This document shows, piece after piece, positions 1 to 11,527 of a DNA stretch of 64,000 nt. Both the position numbers and the translations under genes were made by a program. The notes below the pieces were generated by a model that was not told where the DNA came from, did not search any database, and saw only the letters and a list, made by a program, of their open reading frames with translations. This stretch comes from Undaria pinnatifida. Its lineage: Eukaryota; Sar; Phaeophyceae; Laminariales; Alariaceae. The stretch is from NCBI GenBank assembly GCA_012845835.1, contig JABAKD010000001.1, forward strand, positions 885,501 to 949,500, read 5' to 3'. How positions within the stretch are numbered: the stretch's first letter is position 1; each line of letters starts with the position of its first letter.

Positions 1-3000
1 TACCGCGCCCCCTTGAGACGAGTCCATCGTCTCGGCTGTTCCGTCGCCAGCATCGCCGGTGACAGGTGCCTCCTGTGAGCGCTCCTGCAAGCACGCGTGC
101 AGATCACCAGCATTGCCGGCAGCAGGTGTCTCTTGTGAGCGCTCCCGCAAGAACGCGTGCAGATCAAACCCCCACGTCACGTCGAGGTCGGTCAGGGGAG
201 CCAGACCTTCGTCCTGCTCGTCTATCATCCCCCCCCCCACCTCCATCTGACGCGCTCTCGTCGTCGGCCTCGGACCCCCCCTCCTCCTGGGATAGGCTCT
301 CGTCGTCGGCCTCGGACCCCCCCTCCTCCTGGGATAGGGAGTCATGCATCTGAGCAGATAGAGGTGGTGAAGGCGACACGCGTTGCCAGGTGGCATGGCG
401 CGTGATACGCAGAGTACGGTGTTTGGTCAGCACTCGCACGGTGTCCCGGGGGTGGTTAGGCGCAGGGCCCAGGTAAAAACACTCCTGTGCTTGCGGCTGA
501 GACTTGCTTTCCCTGTTCACCTTGCAGTAGCCAGGCTTGAGGAAAGGTAGAAGCACTACCGGGGGGGGGTTACCGTACCATATCTCGTACGGCGACTTGT
601 TTGCAGGGTTAGCGTAGGTTGCCGTGCGGTTCAAAGCATCGCACGCCCAGTGCGACGCTTCAGCCCACAACGATTCAGTTGCCGGCAAATGCGCGCCGGG
701 AAAAGGCTCACGAGCTTGGATTCGACCCGCCATTGCGGCCGTCTCAATGAAACCTAGCGCGCGCTTGGCTACCCCATTGAATTGGAGACTGTCGGTCGTG
801 GTGAATTCTTGCTTATTGCATCGCGATCTGCATAGGTCGCCAAACTTTCCCCGCTAAATTCACCGCCCCCATCGGATCGGACGGTCACCACCTGTGACGG
901 GACACCATCCGCACGAGTATCCGAGAGGAACTGCTTGAGCGTTCCGGCGGCGTTCGATTTGTGGCGCATAAATTACACCCACGTATACCGTGAAAAATCG
1001 TCGCGCACGAGAGTATAACGCTTTCCCCCGTTAGATGTTTTCACCTTACGCCCATTCAAATCCACAACAACCCTCCCAAGCTTTTTATCTGCTCGAGTGT
1101 GTGTGTGGACTGGTTGATACCTCGACGGAGACCCTTCGCGATGGAGCACCCGTTGCACTCCAGCAGATTTTCCTCGAGGGCGACCCCTTGCTGCTCCGCG
1201 GTCTTGCGGAGCAGTGCCTCGTGGGAGTGTCCGGCCGTGCAGTGGTAGTCGTTTATGTTAACAACGGGCTTGTTTGGCAGTTTTCCCGGGGCGAGTACAG
1301 CACAGGCATCTCCCCTAGTGCTGAAGTCGACCCGGTGGCCGTAAAGGCTGTACAAGTTCCCGGTCAACGGAAACGGAAACACGATCGAACGCTCAGACTT
1401 GAGCTTGACTACAATACCTGCGGGACGTCCTTTAAAAAAATGACCGTGCTTCACGATGGTGGGTAGGGAAAATAGATGATATCGGAGGTCTGGCACGTGC
1501 GCAACATCCGTCAGCGTTACTCGTACAAGACCGTTTCCGGATCAAAAGACAAAGTTAATATCGCCATATCCTTCGATTGTGCGGGTTGAGCCGTCAGCAA
1601 TGCGCAGTTTCAAATATTGCACTTTCTATATTTGATCATGCCACCTGCGGAAGGCGTCATGTGAGTAGACGCTCCACTATCGCAAAGCCAGGCCTCATCC
1701 TCTACTTGCCAAGGCGACTCCCCTTCCCCGTTTTTGCCCGACTCATTACTGCACTTGCCTGTCTCTCTGGCCTTGAAAGCTGAAGCCTCGACCGCATCAG
1801 AATCATCATTGTCGTCCGACGCCGCCAGCACCACTTCCTCTTTTGATGTGGGGCAGACATCAGCAGCGTGCCCCCGTCCGTGGCATCTGCTGCATAGCTC
1901 CTCCATGCAGTCGATCCTCCAATGGCCCTTCTTGCCACATCTGTGGTATCTCATCTCGGGGGTACCACCATCGGCGGCTTTGGCGCTGCTGCCATCACCG
2001 CCGGCAGCCGCGGCCGAGACACCACCGTCCTCGTTGGTGCCTTTACCGCCGCGTCCTTGCCGTCCCTGACGTCCACCTTGTTTTTTCGCGGCCTCCACCT
2101 TTCACGTGGGCACCGCCGCCGGCCCCTTTTCTGTGGCCACCATCGTCACCGCCGGCAAACATAGCATGGCCGGCATGGCCAGCAATGGACCCCTTCTTCC
2201 TGCTTCCAGAAAGTCAGTGATGCCGTTCTCATACAGCCTTGATGACGTCATCGCGGCCGATACTGTCACGATATGCAAGATTCCTTGCCTCCACCTCGTA
2301 TTCGGTGGGCAGAGCGTCAATGAAAATTGTGTACAGCATGTGGTCATCGAGGGTCATTCCTGCTGTGCGCATTTCTGCGGCAAGATCTTCGATCCTGCCC
2401 ATCTCCTCTAGAGGGTTACTCCCTGGCGCTATCTTGAAACTATTGAGGCGGCGAGAGAGGTTGGACTTGGCCCCCGTCGTTTGAGGGCCGTACCACGCGA
2501 GGAGCGCGTCCCACACTTCTCTCGGCGAGGTGCACCTGTGCAAGATACTCTTGTCGCTCTTGCTCTTTAGGGCCGTTGATAGAAAATTCCACGCGAGTGT
2601 ATGTATGTGTACACGTTCGCGGTTGTACCCCCTTCCGACAAGTACCGAGTTTTCGGTATCCAATTCCCCTACGGGAACATACTGGGTGAGGTGGATCCGA
2701 CACAGACGCAGATAGGAAACCTACTCATTTCGCGTAGTATCTGGCGTTTCTGGTCCAGGCAGTGAATTCGGGCTTTTTCCCACTTAATTTTGGGACAGCG
2801 GTGTGTTTGAGAGCAAGTCTAGGTAGAGGCATATTGATATCATATCCTGCTCCCAACTCACCGCCGGGGTATGACCCCCATTCTCCAGCCCCCCTTGGTC
2901 TGGCTGACCCCTTGCTGGGCCAACCTCGACAGGAACAGTGGCTCCCCCGCGTCCCGTCACTCCAACACTACGCGAGGCCATCCTCACGAAAAATCGTCTC

Positions 3001-3350
3001 TCTTGCTGCTGTTGTATATCCTCGCGCTCCGCCTCCAGCAGTAGCAGCACCAGCAGCAAAAAATTGTCGTGCCGCAGCAGTGGGTTCAGCTTCTTGTTGG
3101 CTACCCCTTTCAGCAGCGCTTTCCTCAGCGTCGCCCTCACAGAAGTGGGTTCAGCCCCTCGCAGGCTGGCCCTTACAACAGCGCTGCCCTCAGCGCTGCT
3201 GGACTCCGACGGGGCGTTGTTCCTCGTGAGCTCGACCATTATCCCCATCATATCATGCATCATCGATGCTTGTCTCTCCTCTATCACCAACTGAAGCTCA
3301 TTCCTCAGCTGCTGAATCTCATCCGAGGAGTCCCTTTCCCGTGCAGACAT
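1..3350 (-). pseudogene. Copia-type LTR retrotransposon polyprotein, frameshifted and cut by the window edge
   Basis: Reading on the minus strand from about 3350 to 1, pieces of a Copia polyprotein appear in order. There is a gag start (3350..2784) and a UBN2-type gag core (2663..2229, with the segment LHRCTSPREVWDAL). A zinc knuckle follows near 1950..1860 (CxxCGxxGHxxxxC, with a second Cys/His cluster). An aspartic protease active site lies near 1680 (WLCDSGASTHM), and a GAG-pre-integrase zinc region (HxxxxH, CxxC) near 1250..1130. Integrase core pieces follow at 1158..770 (SDGGGEF), and the integrase C-terminal part, including NKSPYEIWYG, at 733..164. The pieces sit in different frames, so this copy is not functional. 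Reverse transcriptase and RNase H would lie left of the window. Family assignment is firm; exact breakpoints are not. Confidence 0.88.
262..340 (-). repeat. Tandem duplication of an acidic coding segment in the Copia element
   Basis: About 48 bp are repeated head to tail, giving the acidic peptide SLSQEEGGSEADDE twice in the integrase tail frame. A second direct repeat of about 58 bp, built on CTCTTGTGAGCGCTC, lies at about 70..170 at the window edge. Confidence 0.7.
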
Positions 3351-3354
3351 CCTT

Positions 3355-3368
3355 GGCTCCTGGTACCA
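3355..3368 (-). other. Primer-binding site candidate of the Copia element
   Basis: The minus strand reads TGGTACCAGGAGCC directly after the presumed LTR. It resembles the initiator-Met tRNA binding site used by most Copia elements (TGGTATCAGAGC). The position between LTR and gag is correct. Confidence 0.5.
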
Positions 3369-3768
3369 GAACTTCTACTTTCAAGCCACTAGTGTGTTCG
3401 CAGAGTCCAAACCTGGATGCCCTGACCGCCTCGCGGTCTGACGAGTGTTCTTATCTTCGTTGTCTTAGAGGACAGAGAGGAGAGAAGGAGCAGAGAGCGG
3501 AGTGCTGGAACTCTCCTCTCATGAGAGAAATTGCATAAAACGTCTACGAATGTATACGCAACCCTCTGCAACATTTGTAACCGTCGTGCTGTGACGATCC
3601 AAACTAACATGGGCAGCGCCTTCTGCAGCGTCCGTGCGCCGTTCATCAACCAACCACGTAGGCTCCTCCGCAAGCACCCACCTTTGCTGCCTCCCTCTCC
3701 TCCTTCCACGTTGCCCACGCCCCCCCCCGTCAACCATCTGCAGGCGTAGTGTGTCAGAAGTTCCGACA
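3369..3768 (-). repeat. Probable 5' LTR of the Copia element
   Basis: On the minus strand this segment begins TGTCGGAACTTCTG, a start typical of Copia LTRs. It ends in AGAAGTTC just before a primer-binding-site-like sequence and the gag frame. GAACTTCT and AGAAGTTC form an inverted pair near the two ends. The second LTR is outside the window, so the borders could not be confirmed by comparison. Confidence 0.5.
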
Positions 3769-6400
3769 AAGAGTCCTCCTAGCACGCGTTTTTCACCGCT
3801 CTCGCAATACCCTCCACCACTCCCCTAGACCCTGCCAGCCAACTAACTCCTTCTCTCTTGCGCTTCTCTTATCCTGCGTAAAATAGACGACCCACAGATT
3901 CATATATAGGCCTAGCAATACTGGGGTGTTGCGGCGGCGGTAACGGCGGCGGCGTTGACAACGGTGGCGGCGGCAGCGGTGATGATAACGGCGGCAGCGG
4001 CGGTAGTAATGACGGCAGTGGCGGTAATGGCGGCGGCAGTTGCGCTCTTTCGTCGCGGGCGCAGCAATTCTCTGATAGTGCTGCTCTTCTTGCGTTCTCT
4101 GAGAGTGCTGCTCTTTTTGCGGGCGACTGGGGCGGCTGCTGCCTCTGAAATAACTGCTACGTTCCAGCGCCTTCACCAGCGCCATGCAGATTTATCAGCT
4201 GCGGCTCATATTTGGCTCTACTGAGATCGCGCTGTTGCTGACTGGGGGTAAAATCTCTACTCTCCACTCTTCCTCGTCTCCTACTCTCTCCTCCTTCTTG
4301 TACGAAAGCACTTTCGCGTCCATGTTCCTTACGGCATTCACTTGAAGCTCGCGCTCCTCGTGAAGTACTCCACACTTTCCTTCTCCATGCCAGCATCCTC
4401 TTGACCTAGCATGATGTTATAGCAGAATTCCCTCCTGTGGGACTCCATCTGGGACGGCAGTCGCGCTGACCAATCGAAGATAAGCAGCTCGGACTAGTGT
4501 GTCAATCAATGTTTAAAGGTGTATACGCAGCTGGCACATAAACGCGTTGTCGTGACTCAAGACGGTGACACAAAACTCTCTCTTGTATTATCCAGTCGTC
4601 GAGCCTGATTTGATTGACCTCGTACGGAGTTAAACGATGCGTGGCATCGAACTGCGCGGATGAGCATCGAAAATATCTCGACATCCCTATATCTGACTAC
4701 CAGAGTCCCTATTCACCATGGAACTTCTCAATCTATGATGGATCATCTCCGTCGTCAACAATACACAACAAGTAGACATCTTACCGATGTGCAGAGACTT
4801 TGACTTTGATTCCCCAATTTTGATATAGTGTTCATTAGCTAAACAACATGCATAAGCACATACCATTCATGGGGGTCCACCCCAAACGGTAGCATTCCCC
4901 CACGTGGATTACTTCTTCTGTTTACCTATTTAAAGGCAGGAAAGCCCTGGCTCGACATCTGCCCATACAAATGGGTCCTTTGCTCAGGACAGGTTCGGAT
5001 AGTCCCTACACTTCATCGTACTATACATCAATGCACGACGCTTCACCGCCAAGGACATGCTTCATCTAACTATCCAGGCTTGCCAAGCACGCCGTTCAGT
5101 AATCTACGTTGACGTATTACGTTTGATCACCACCGAGCGTACTACGATCGGCAATTGATGCACTGAATATAACGTACAGTACAAGGCACCTTCGTTGGTG
5201 GCCGGACGACCGCCGGTCGCCGACTCGCGTGATGCCTAAACCATAGTGGCGTTATGATGCATGATGTAGATAAGCCTGAACGCCAAAAGTTGGAAAAAAA
5301 AAACATCGCCACAATGAACAAGAACAATGAGAGTAGTGGTTGCGAAAGCACGGCGATATGAGAGGCTTCATATTCACCAAAGCGGAGAAGTGTCATTGAA
5401 GATGTTCCGATACAGTATCTGGAGATTCCGAAGGACCAGCAACTCAAAGAAGAACCGTCACAAACGTGCCTCAACGGATATACGTCGGCTGATCTAAGAT
5501 CGGATAATGTTCCTGACATTCAGTGAAAATGAAATATAATCAAAACTCAGGTACGCACATATAAATACAGACGATACAAGGGCTCCGCATGGGCACATGC
5601 TTCGGGTAGGGCAGGGCAGCACTTCGATAACTCAAGGTGTAGCTGTCCGATTTGGCATGCATTGAACTTTAAAGTAATGCCAAGAGTTTGATACGAACAT
5701 GGGATTATGAAAGTCATGCTTTGACAACAGAAAAAACGCAATATTATACAACAAAGAAGGCAAGGATAGGCGAAACAAACTATGTTAAATGCGCCGTCAA
5801 GTAAAAGTTGGCGTCTGTCAAACAAAAATACCGAAAAGAGTATTATAATTGAGAACCTGCGTCGCCTCTAGGCGAAACAAAAGAGGCCTTGGCATTAATG
5901 AAGAGACTGCACTGCTGTCCCCGTGGCAATGGAGGTTCGAAGTCGACAGGATGCAAAGTCGGTTTGCATCAAACGTCGACATGAGGACATGTCAGCCGGC
6001 GAGGTTTTGAAGAAGATTGCTTTGTTTGTTACGTGAAGGCTGTCGCATTGATTGGTCTGCGTGGTCGCGGGCGAGGAGGAAAACGTAGAAGAGGAGGGCG
6101 ATCTCTCGTTGAGGCGGCGTTGTCTAAGATGGGTGCGGGGATGGCTTTGCTCGTACGAGAGGTTGATTTAGCGCTTCTTCTCTGTTTTTTCTCGAGAAGG
6201 CGGGATATGTGTGTCTGCTGTCTTTTCTTCGTGGGGGCTTTCACGTTGTCGAAATCGGACGCGTCACCTCAATGCATAATATCCGGAGTGTCTCCACCAT
6301 GACGACTGCTGATAGTGCCGTGCGTATTTCCTAGAGACTGACATATTATTTACTGGTAGCAATAATAATATACCTTTGCAACATTTTTTTTTTTTCGTCC
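3769..6400. other. Region without a recognisable gene
   Basis: Only short open frames with no family signature were seen. About 3930..4040 is a GGC/GGT-rich triplet stretch (runs of GGCGGT and GGCGGCAG) that yields spurious Ala- or Arg-rich frames. No RNA gene or transposon end was recognised in 4200..6000. Confidence 0.6.
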
Positions 6401-6408
6401 CATGTATG

Positions 6409-6690
6409 ATCCCCGCACCACTCTCGCGCTCCCTCCCAATAGTAACTCAGATCCGGGGTCACATAGCGGGCCCTCCTCCTCCCTCCCCACTTCGGCACGT
6501 GCTTTCATTTTTACCGCGAGGAGAATCCAGCATTTTCTTCCCTCGTCGACTCGCGTCGAACCAACCCACGCTGCTAGGCGCTCTCAGCAGTTGATTGATG
6601 CCTGTTTTTTTTTGCATTTTTGCAAATAAAGTCAAATCTCATCGTGGTGGGTGTCGAACTCAAGGACAACCAAACGTTGGTAGAATTCGA
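6409..6690 (-). mobile_element. SINE-like repeat with tRNA-like end, copy 1
   Basis: The segment shares a body with copies at 13480..13735, 49790..49960 and 57530..57825: a pyrimidine-rich stretch, then a TTTCATTTTTACCGCGAGG-like block, then TCGTCGACTCGCGTCGAA. At the high-coordinate end three copies carry a sequence that on the minus strand resembles a tRNA B box (here around 6643..6665). This suggests a tRNA-derived element transcribed from the minus strand. Alignment was by eye and the borders are approximate. Confidence 0.5.
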
Positions 6691-6904
6691 GGGTAAAACC
6701 ACTATTATAAATAGACCACCGGGGCGGCCGGCTGACAATTGATTAAAACTAAACAGGATCTTTGCATAGAGATTACATTCCCTCCCCCATATTGTATGAT
6801 ATTACGATGGTTGAGGCGATATGTATAGAATAAAGCGCCAAATACCTAAATATCAGCGTACGCGGAGTTTTAGATATCATTAATAACGAACGACCGCGAC
6901 GGCA

Positions 6905-7020
6905 GAGCACGGCAAAGCATAGCGCTTCGCTCTGCTGAGCTAGCGGTGCGCTGCTGAGCTGAGCCGCAGGGCATCGCAGGGCATCGCAGGGCACTGCACG
7001 GCGCTTCGTTGCTGTAAGCT
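6905..7020. repeat. Short GCTGAGC / GGGCATCGCA minisatellite
   Basis: Imperfect repeats include GCTGAGCTAGCGGTGCGCTG and three copies of a 10-mer of the type AGGGCATCGC. The high local GC produces short spurious frames on the minus strand. Confidence 0.55.
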
Positions 7021-7302
7021 ATAGCGCTGCGATGGGGTGCTGGGCGGTGTCGAGCTGATGAGCCAAGCCCAGACCTCAGCCGATGAAGCTTCGTCAAGTA
7101 CAAAACAAATGGTGCGAATCAAAGAAAAGCTAAAGCTGGACCGTTCCGCAACTAATGCACAGGCGGCAAATTAGCGGCAAATGGTAGGAGGTTCAACTTA
7201 CTAGACAAAAAGGAAGAAAAAATCGCGAAAAAGTTCAAAATCGTGTTGGCAGAAAAACCAAATTTGCAGGAAGCAGCTGAAAGGTCAAGAAACAGGCAAT
7301 AT

Positions 7303-7735
7303 TTCCGTTGTTGTTGTTGTTGTTATCGTTCTCACATTAACTCGCATAATCAAGTCCGTGGTCACAGGACACGCTCCAGTCACTCTGGAGCTGAGGAATA
7401 CCCTAGGGGAAAAACACAAACCAAAGGTGGTACACGCATGAATCACAGCTGACGCAATTCATGCCTCCACCAGAAACATATAAAAGTGAAATCGGGAGTC
7501 AGTCTACGATGTGCCAGGTCCATGCTGGTGCATACGTCTCATTACTCGCGCCTGGGAAAACCGACTATACCGCTTGCCACCCAAGAAAGACTACCACGCA
7601 TATATTACACGTGGTATCTATCACTACGCATACGCACAACAGACGCAAGTCAATTGGCAAAAAGAAACAAACAAAGAAGAGAGAGGAAAGGAAATAAATG
7701 GGTGCATGGGGCCAAGAAAAAGAAAAGGTAAATAA
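7303..7735 (-). mobile_element. (CAA)n-tailed retroposon, copy 1
   Basis: On the minus strand this matches 40246..40645 and, partly, 38850..39030. The shared blocks include CTGGTGGAGGCATGAATTG, a GGTTTGTGTTTTTCC-type block and CTCCAGAGTGACTGGAGC. It ends in a (CAA)n tail (seen here as TTGTTG at 7303..7323). The tail type and a 5'-truncated third copy point to target-primed retrotransposition. Confidence 0.65.
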
Positions 7736-8064
7736 ATTTGGGGGGTCTACTGGCGAGTCTGCCACCAGAACGATGCCACGTGGTTTTTCGACGATCTACA
7801 GCAGTACTGCGAACGACTTCCGATACACCCACCGAAGCACGGACTACCGGCGAATTACGCGATCGACAGCTGGCTGTGGTTGTCACGTGTCTCTGTGTTA
7901 GGGGTCCCTGTGCGCTGCGTGTTGTTGGCTCTTGTTTGGGTAAAACATGCGGTGTGCTCCATGGTCTCACGGCAGCAACACACCAGAATCAGAACGTCCG
8001 CTCGTACGACGTATCATCTTACAGGAAACGTAATATTTTTTTTCTCTTTCAATGAGAACATAAA

Positions 8065-9512
8065 ACGGTTGTTATATATTGGACAGAGTGATGCGTGTAC
8101 GACTAAACTTGCCAACGGCACTCGTACTGCACTTTGAGCTATCTGCTGTGGTTCTGGTTGCTACTAGTTGCTGCAGTATGTGCTAGAAGTTTCGCCCTTC
8201 GGCTACTGCTGCTGCACCTGATGTTGTGTGTTTGCCAATGTTGTCAGTTGGCGTTCATGCTCGTCGGACATACTGCTGTTCTCACCCAGTACGTACGGGT
8301 TTCCTCGTACCTCGTCGTACATACTGCTGTTCTCACCCAGTACGTACGGGTTTCCTCGTACCTCGACGGCACGACGACGAGCTCAAAACAGAAGGGAGGT
8401 GACATGAAATGGCGTGGACAATGGCCACATAGAAGCGAGCACAGCGGGATAGTTCGCTGCGAATCAACCGCACTCGTTCATGCCTACAGCAGAGGCTGGC
8501 TGGAGTGTCAGCGGCCGTGCTAAAGCCAGGGGCAAAGGCCGAAGAGACAGCTCTTCTACCTGCTTGGTTTTGTCTCGAGATTCTGTTATATATTGGACGG
8601 AGTGATTCGTGTACGACTAAACTTGCCAACTGCACTCGTACTGCACTTTGAGCTATCTGCTGTGGTTCTGGTTGCTACTAGTTGCTGCAGTATGTGCTAG
8701 AAGTTTCGCCCTTCGGCTACTGCTGCTGCACCTGATGTTGTGTGTTTGCCAATGTCGTCAGTTGGCGTTCATGCTCGTCGTACATACTGCTGTTCTCACC
8801 CAGTACGTAAGGGTTTCCTCGTACCTCGACGGCACGACGACGAGCTCAAAACAGAAGGGAGGTGACATGAAATGGCGTGGACAATGGCCACATAGAAGCG
8901 AGCACAGCGGGATAGTTCGCTGCGAATCAACCGCACTCGTTCATGCCTACAGCAGAGGCTGGCTGGAGTGTCAGCGGCCGTGCTAAAGCCAGGGGCAAAG
9001 GCCGAAGAGACAGCTTTTCTACCTGCTTGGTTTTGTCTCGAGATTCTGTTATATATTGGACGGAGTGATGCGTGTACGACTAAACTTGCCAACTGCACTC
9101 GTACTGCACTTTGAGCTATCTGCTGTGGTTCTGGTTGCTACTAGTTGCTGCAGTATGTGCTAGAAGTTTCGCCCTTCGGCTACTGCTGCTGCACCTGATG
9201 TTGTGTGTTTGCCAATGTCGTCAGTTGGCGTTCATGCTCGTCGTACATACTGCTGTTCTCACCCAGTACGTACGGGTTTCCTCGTACCTCGACGGCACGA
9301 CGACGAGCTCAAAACAGAAGGGAGGTGACATGAAATGGCGTGGACAATGGCCACATAGAAGCGAGCACAGCGGGATAGTTCGCTGCGAATCAACCGCACT
9401 CGTCCATGCCTACAGCAGAGGCTGGCTGGAGTGTCAGCGGCCATGCTAAAGCCAGGGCTAAAGGCCGAAGAGACGGCTCTACCTGCTTGGTTTTGTCTCG
9501 AGATTCTGTTAC
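8065..9512. repeat. Three tandem copies of a 463-bp unit
   Basis: Near-identical units begin at a TTATATATTGGAC motif at about 8070, 8585 and 9048. Homologous points at 8648 and 9111 are 463 bp apart. The first unit is 51 bp longer because the segment CTGCTGTTCTCACCCAGTAC with its flanks is itself duplicated (about 8268..8370). Open frames of about 100 codons exist on both strands, but the plus-strand ones have no ATG at the start and none resembles a known protein, so the unit is probably a non-coding tandem duplication. Confidence 0.9.
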
Positions 9513-9524
9513 ATGAAAATGTCA

Positions 9525-11200
9525 TGATTCCATGGTTTGGGAGTTATTTTGTCACGAAACGTTTTGCGGTCGGTAATTTGTGTCGCGAAGTTGTTGGATA
9601 TCGTCGGTAACTTGTGTCACGTTTTAGGTGAACCCACACTAAAAAATTGAATTTCAAAAAAAGGCAAAACGAGCAGAAACAAAAGCAATAAAATGCCGAG
9701 CAAGAAACCAAACGCACTAGTAAAAAAGTACAGCAAAGAAACTAACGCTCGAGAGTATGCCACCGCAAAATTCCAAACATTATCACGTACCGTTTGGAAA
9801 TGATGTCAATTTTGTAAATCATTCAGGCGTTGCAGCCATTAAGATTCAACAATTTTTCCAAAATTCCTCCTCGACACTCGCTCGTCTCGCTCGGCACCCG
9901 TCCGCGTTGACGTCGATGTGCGGAACGGCCACGGCAGGGCGAGGGGCATTGGAGCCGCCCCCCGAAGGCGGCGCTCGAACCAAGCCATATTCGACCGAGA
10001 GTTCCAGTTCCGCGAATCGCATACTTAGGCCGAGACAAAAAACTCCTGACCAAAGTCCATGACACCAAGGAATGACTCGATATTCAAGGAATGATTTTAT
10101 ATATATTTATAGCGCGTAGGTGCTAACACATGGTTGGTAGGCATGTACGTTGGGATACGCCATGGCCCACACTCAAGTGGCTGAGAGCACGCACTACTGA
10201 TAGTCTGTCGCTTGCGGGATGCGACGGCTGTACTCACTCTACGCGTAGCTCCGCACTGCCCACGGAAAATTCGAGTAACTGATTTACTGATACCCTTACT
10301 CAAAACAAATTAGGTAACATATCCGGAACACATACGACCGTGCACAGATGCTGATGTGACTTCGATTGTTCGTGAAATCTATTACCATGCCCTTGATGTA
10401 AATCACAACGAAGTCTGAGCAGCGTTTGCCGAGAGTGCAAATCCTGTACAAGATACTAACCTGGTGGCCGCCCGCATGGACCCTGGCGACAGCAGCACCT
10501 GTAGGGTGATCGAGATCTCCAAGAGAACGGAGGCGGGAGGGCACGCACCCGAACGAATCACGCGCAACACATCTCCTCCTGTAGTGGCACGGCTCACAAA
10601 TCGCGCCTAATCACTGCCAGGGCAGGAAATTACGGAGATCTCGTCGTACACAAGAACTCACTTCAACAAATAAACTCAGTCGTGGGAACAAAACGCAATA
10701 GTAGTATTGGGCAACGTCGACGTCGTCGACCATTGTTGGCTCTTCTCGATAGCTGCCCCGAGGAAGAGTTTCTCCCCTCTGGGAGAGTTTTTCCCCTCTA
10801 AGCCCATGATGGCACGGTGTTCCCGAAACAACAGCATCCACCGCCATCTCGAAGAGAGTGCTCCTACAGTGTACGTAGCACCTACCCTACCCCTGTTAGA
10901 CCTAGCGCGCCATAAGCATGGGCGTGCTGCACATACACAACCGATTCGAATACGCCCTGAGAAAAATGTTTGAATCGGTGCGAAAGGAGTTGCCGAGATG
11001 GAGATGAAATACAATACCCCTAAACAAACACTTAAACAAGTTATAGTTGACACAACACTGCAATCATCCCAACACGCCAATGTTACACATATTCTACCGG
11101 ATAATGACCACAGGTGCGTCGCCAGTTTCTATGCACTACGACCAATGGCCAAGACCCCCCCTTCCCCCCGGTCATTTGCTTCGTGCTTGGGGCAAGCAAT
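9525..11200. other. Intergenic stretch with no recognised gene
   Basis: Short frames only; none carries a domain I recognise. A direct repeat of the CCCCTCTGGGAGAGTTT type lies near 10760..10800. This is the 3' flank of the sulfotransferase gene that follows on the minus strand. Confidence 0.5.
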
Positions 11201-11212
11201 GCCTGCCTGGTT

Positions 11213-11322
11213 GATGAAAATCCGACGTGCTCCGTCCCCGCATAGTGGCAATGCGAGAGTCTACGGTCATACGACTACGGCCATGAACAAACCGAGTGCA
11301 ACCCCCCCCCCCCCCCCGCCCC
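11213..11322 (-). repeat. Poly-G-headed dispersed repeat, copy 1
   Basis: On the minus strand a G run leads into a block containing GTATGACC, CTCGCAT and GGGACGGAGCACGTCGGATT. The same order is seen at 47418..47519 (minus), 50561..50662 (plus) and 61636..61730 (plus). More distant relatives are at 50970..51080 and 58960..59102. Confidence 0.65.
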
Positions 11323-11527
11323 CGGGCACTTGCACTTGTTGCATTCTGGATTCACGCCGCATGCGTAAAGCTCCACCGAAGAATTCGAGACAACCCCCCC
11401 CCCACCTGCCTTCGATCGTTCTCACGCTTTCGAACCAAATCAAAACATGATGCACTGCAAATTACACGCGAATTTTGATGGTATATTTTTAGAGCGGTTG
11501 GCCGTTGGGGCCAACCTTCTGTCTTTT

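Noticed and set aside
8134-9449. Three hydrophobic 112-129 residue proteins in the 463-bp units
   Set aside because: The frames do not begin with ATG, have no regulatory context, and both strands are equally open.
8065-9512. CRISPR-like repeat array
   Set aside because: The units are 463 bp with no short repeat and unique spacer structure, and the window is clearly eukaryotic.
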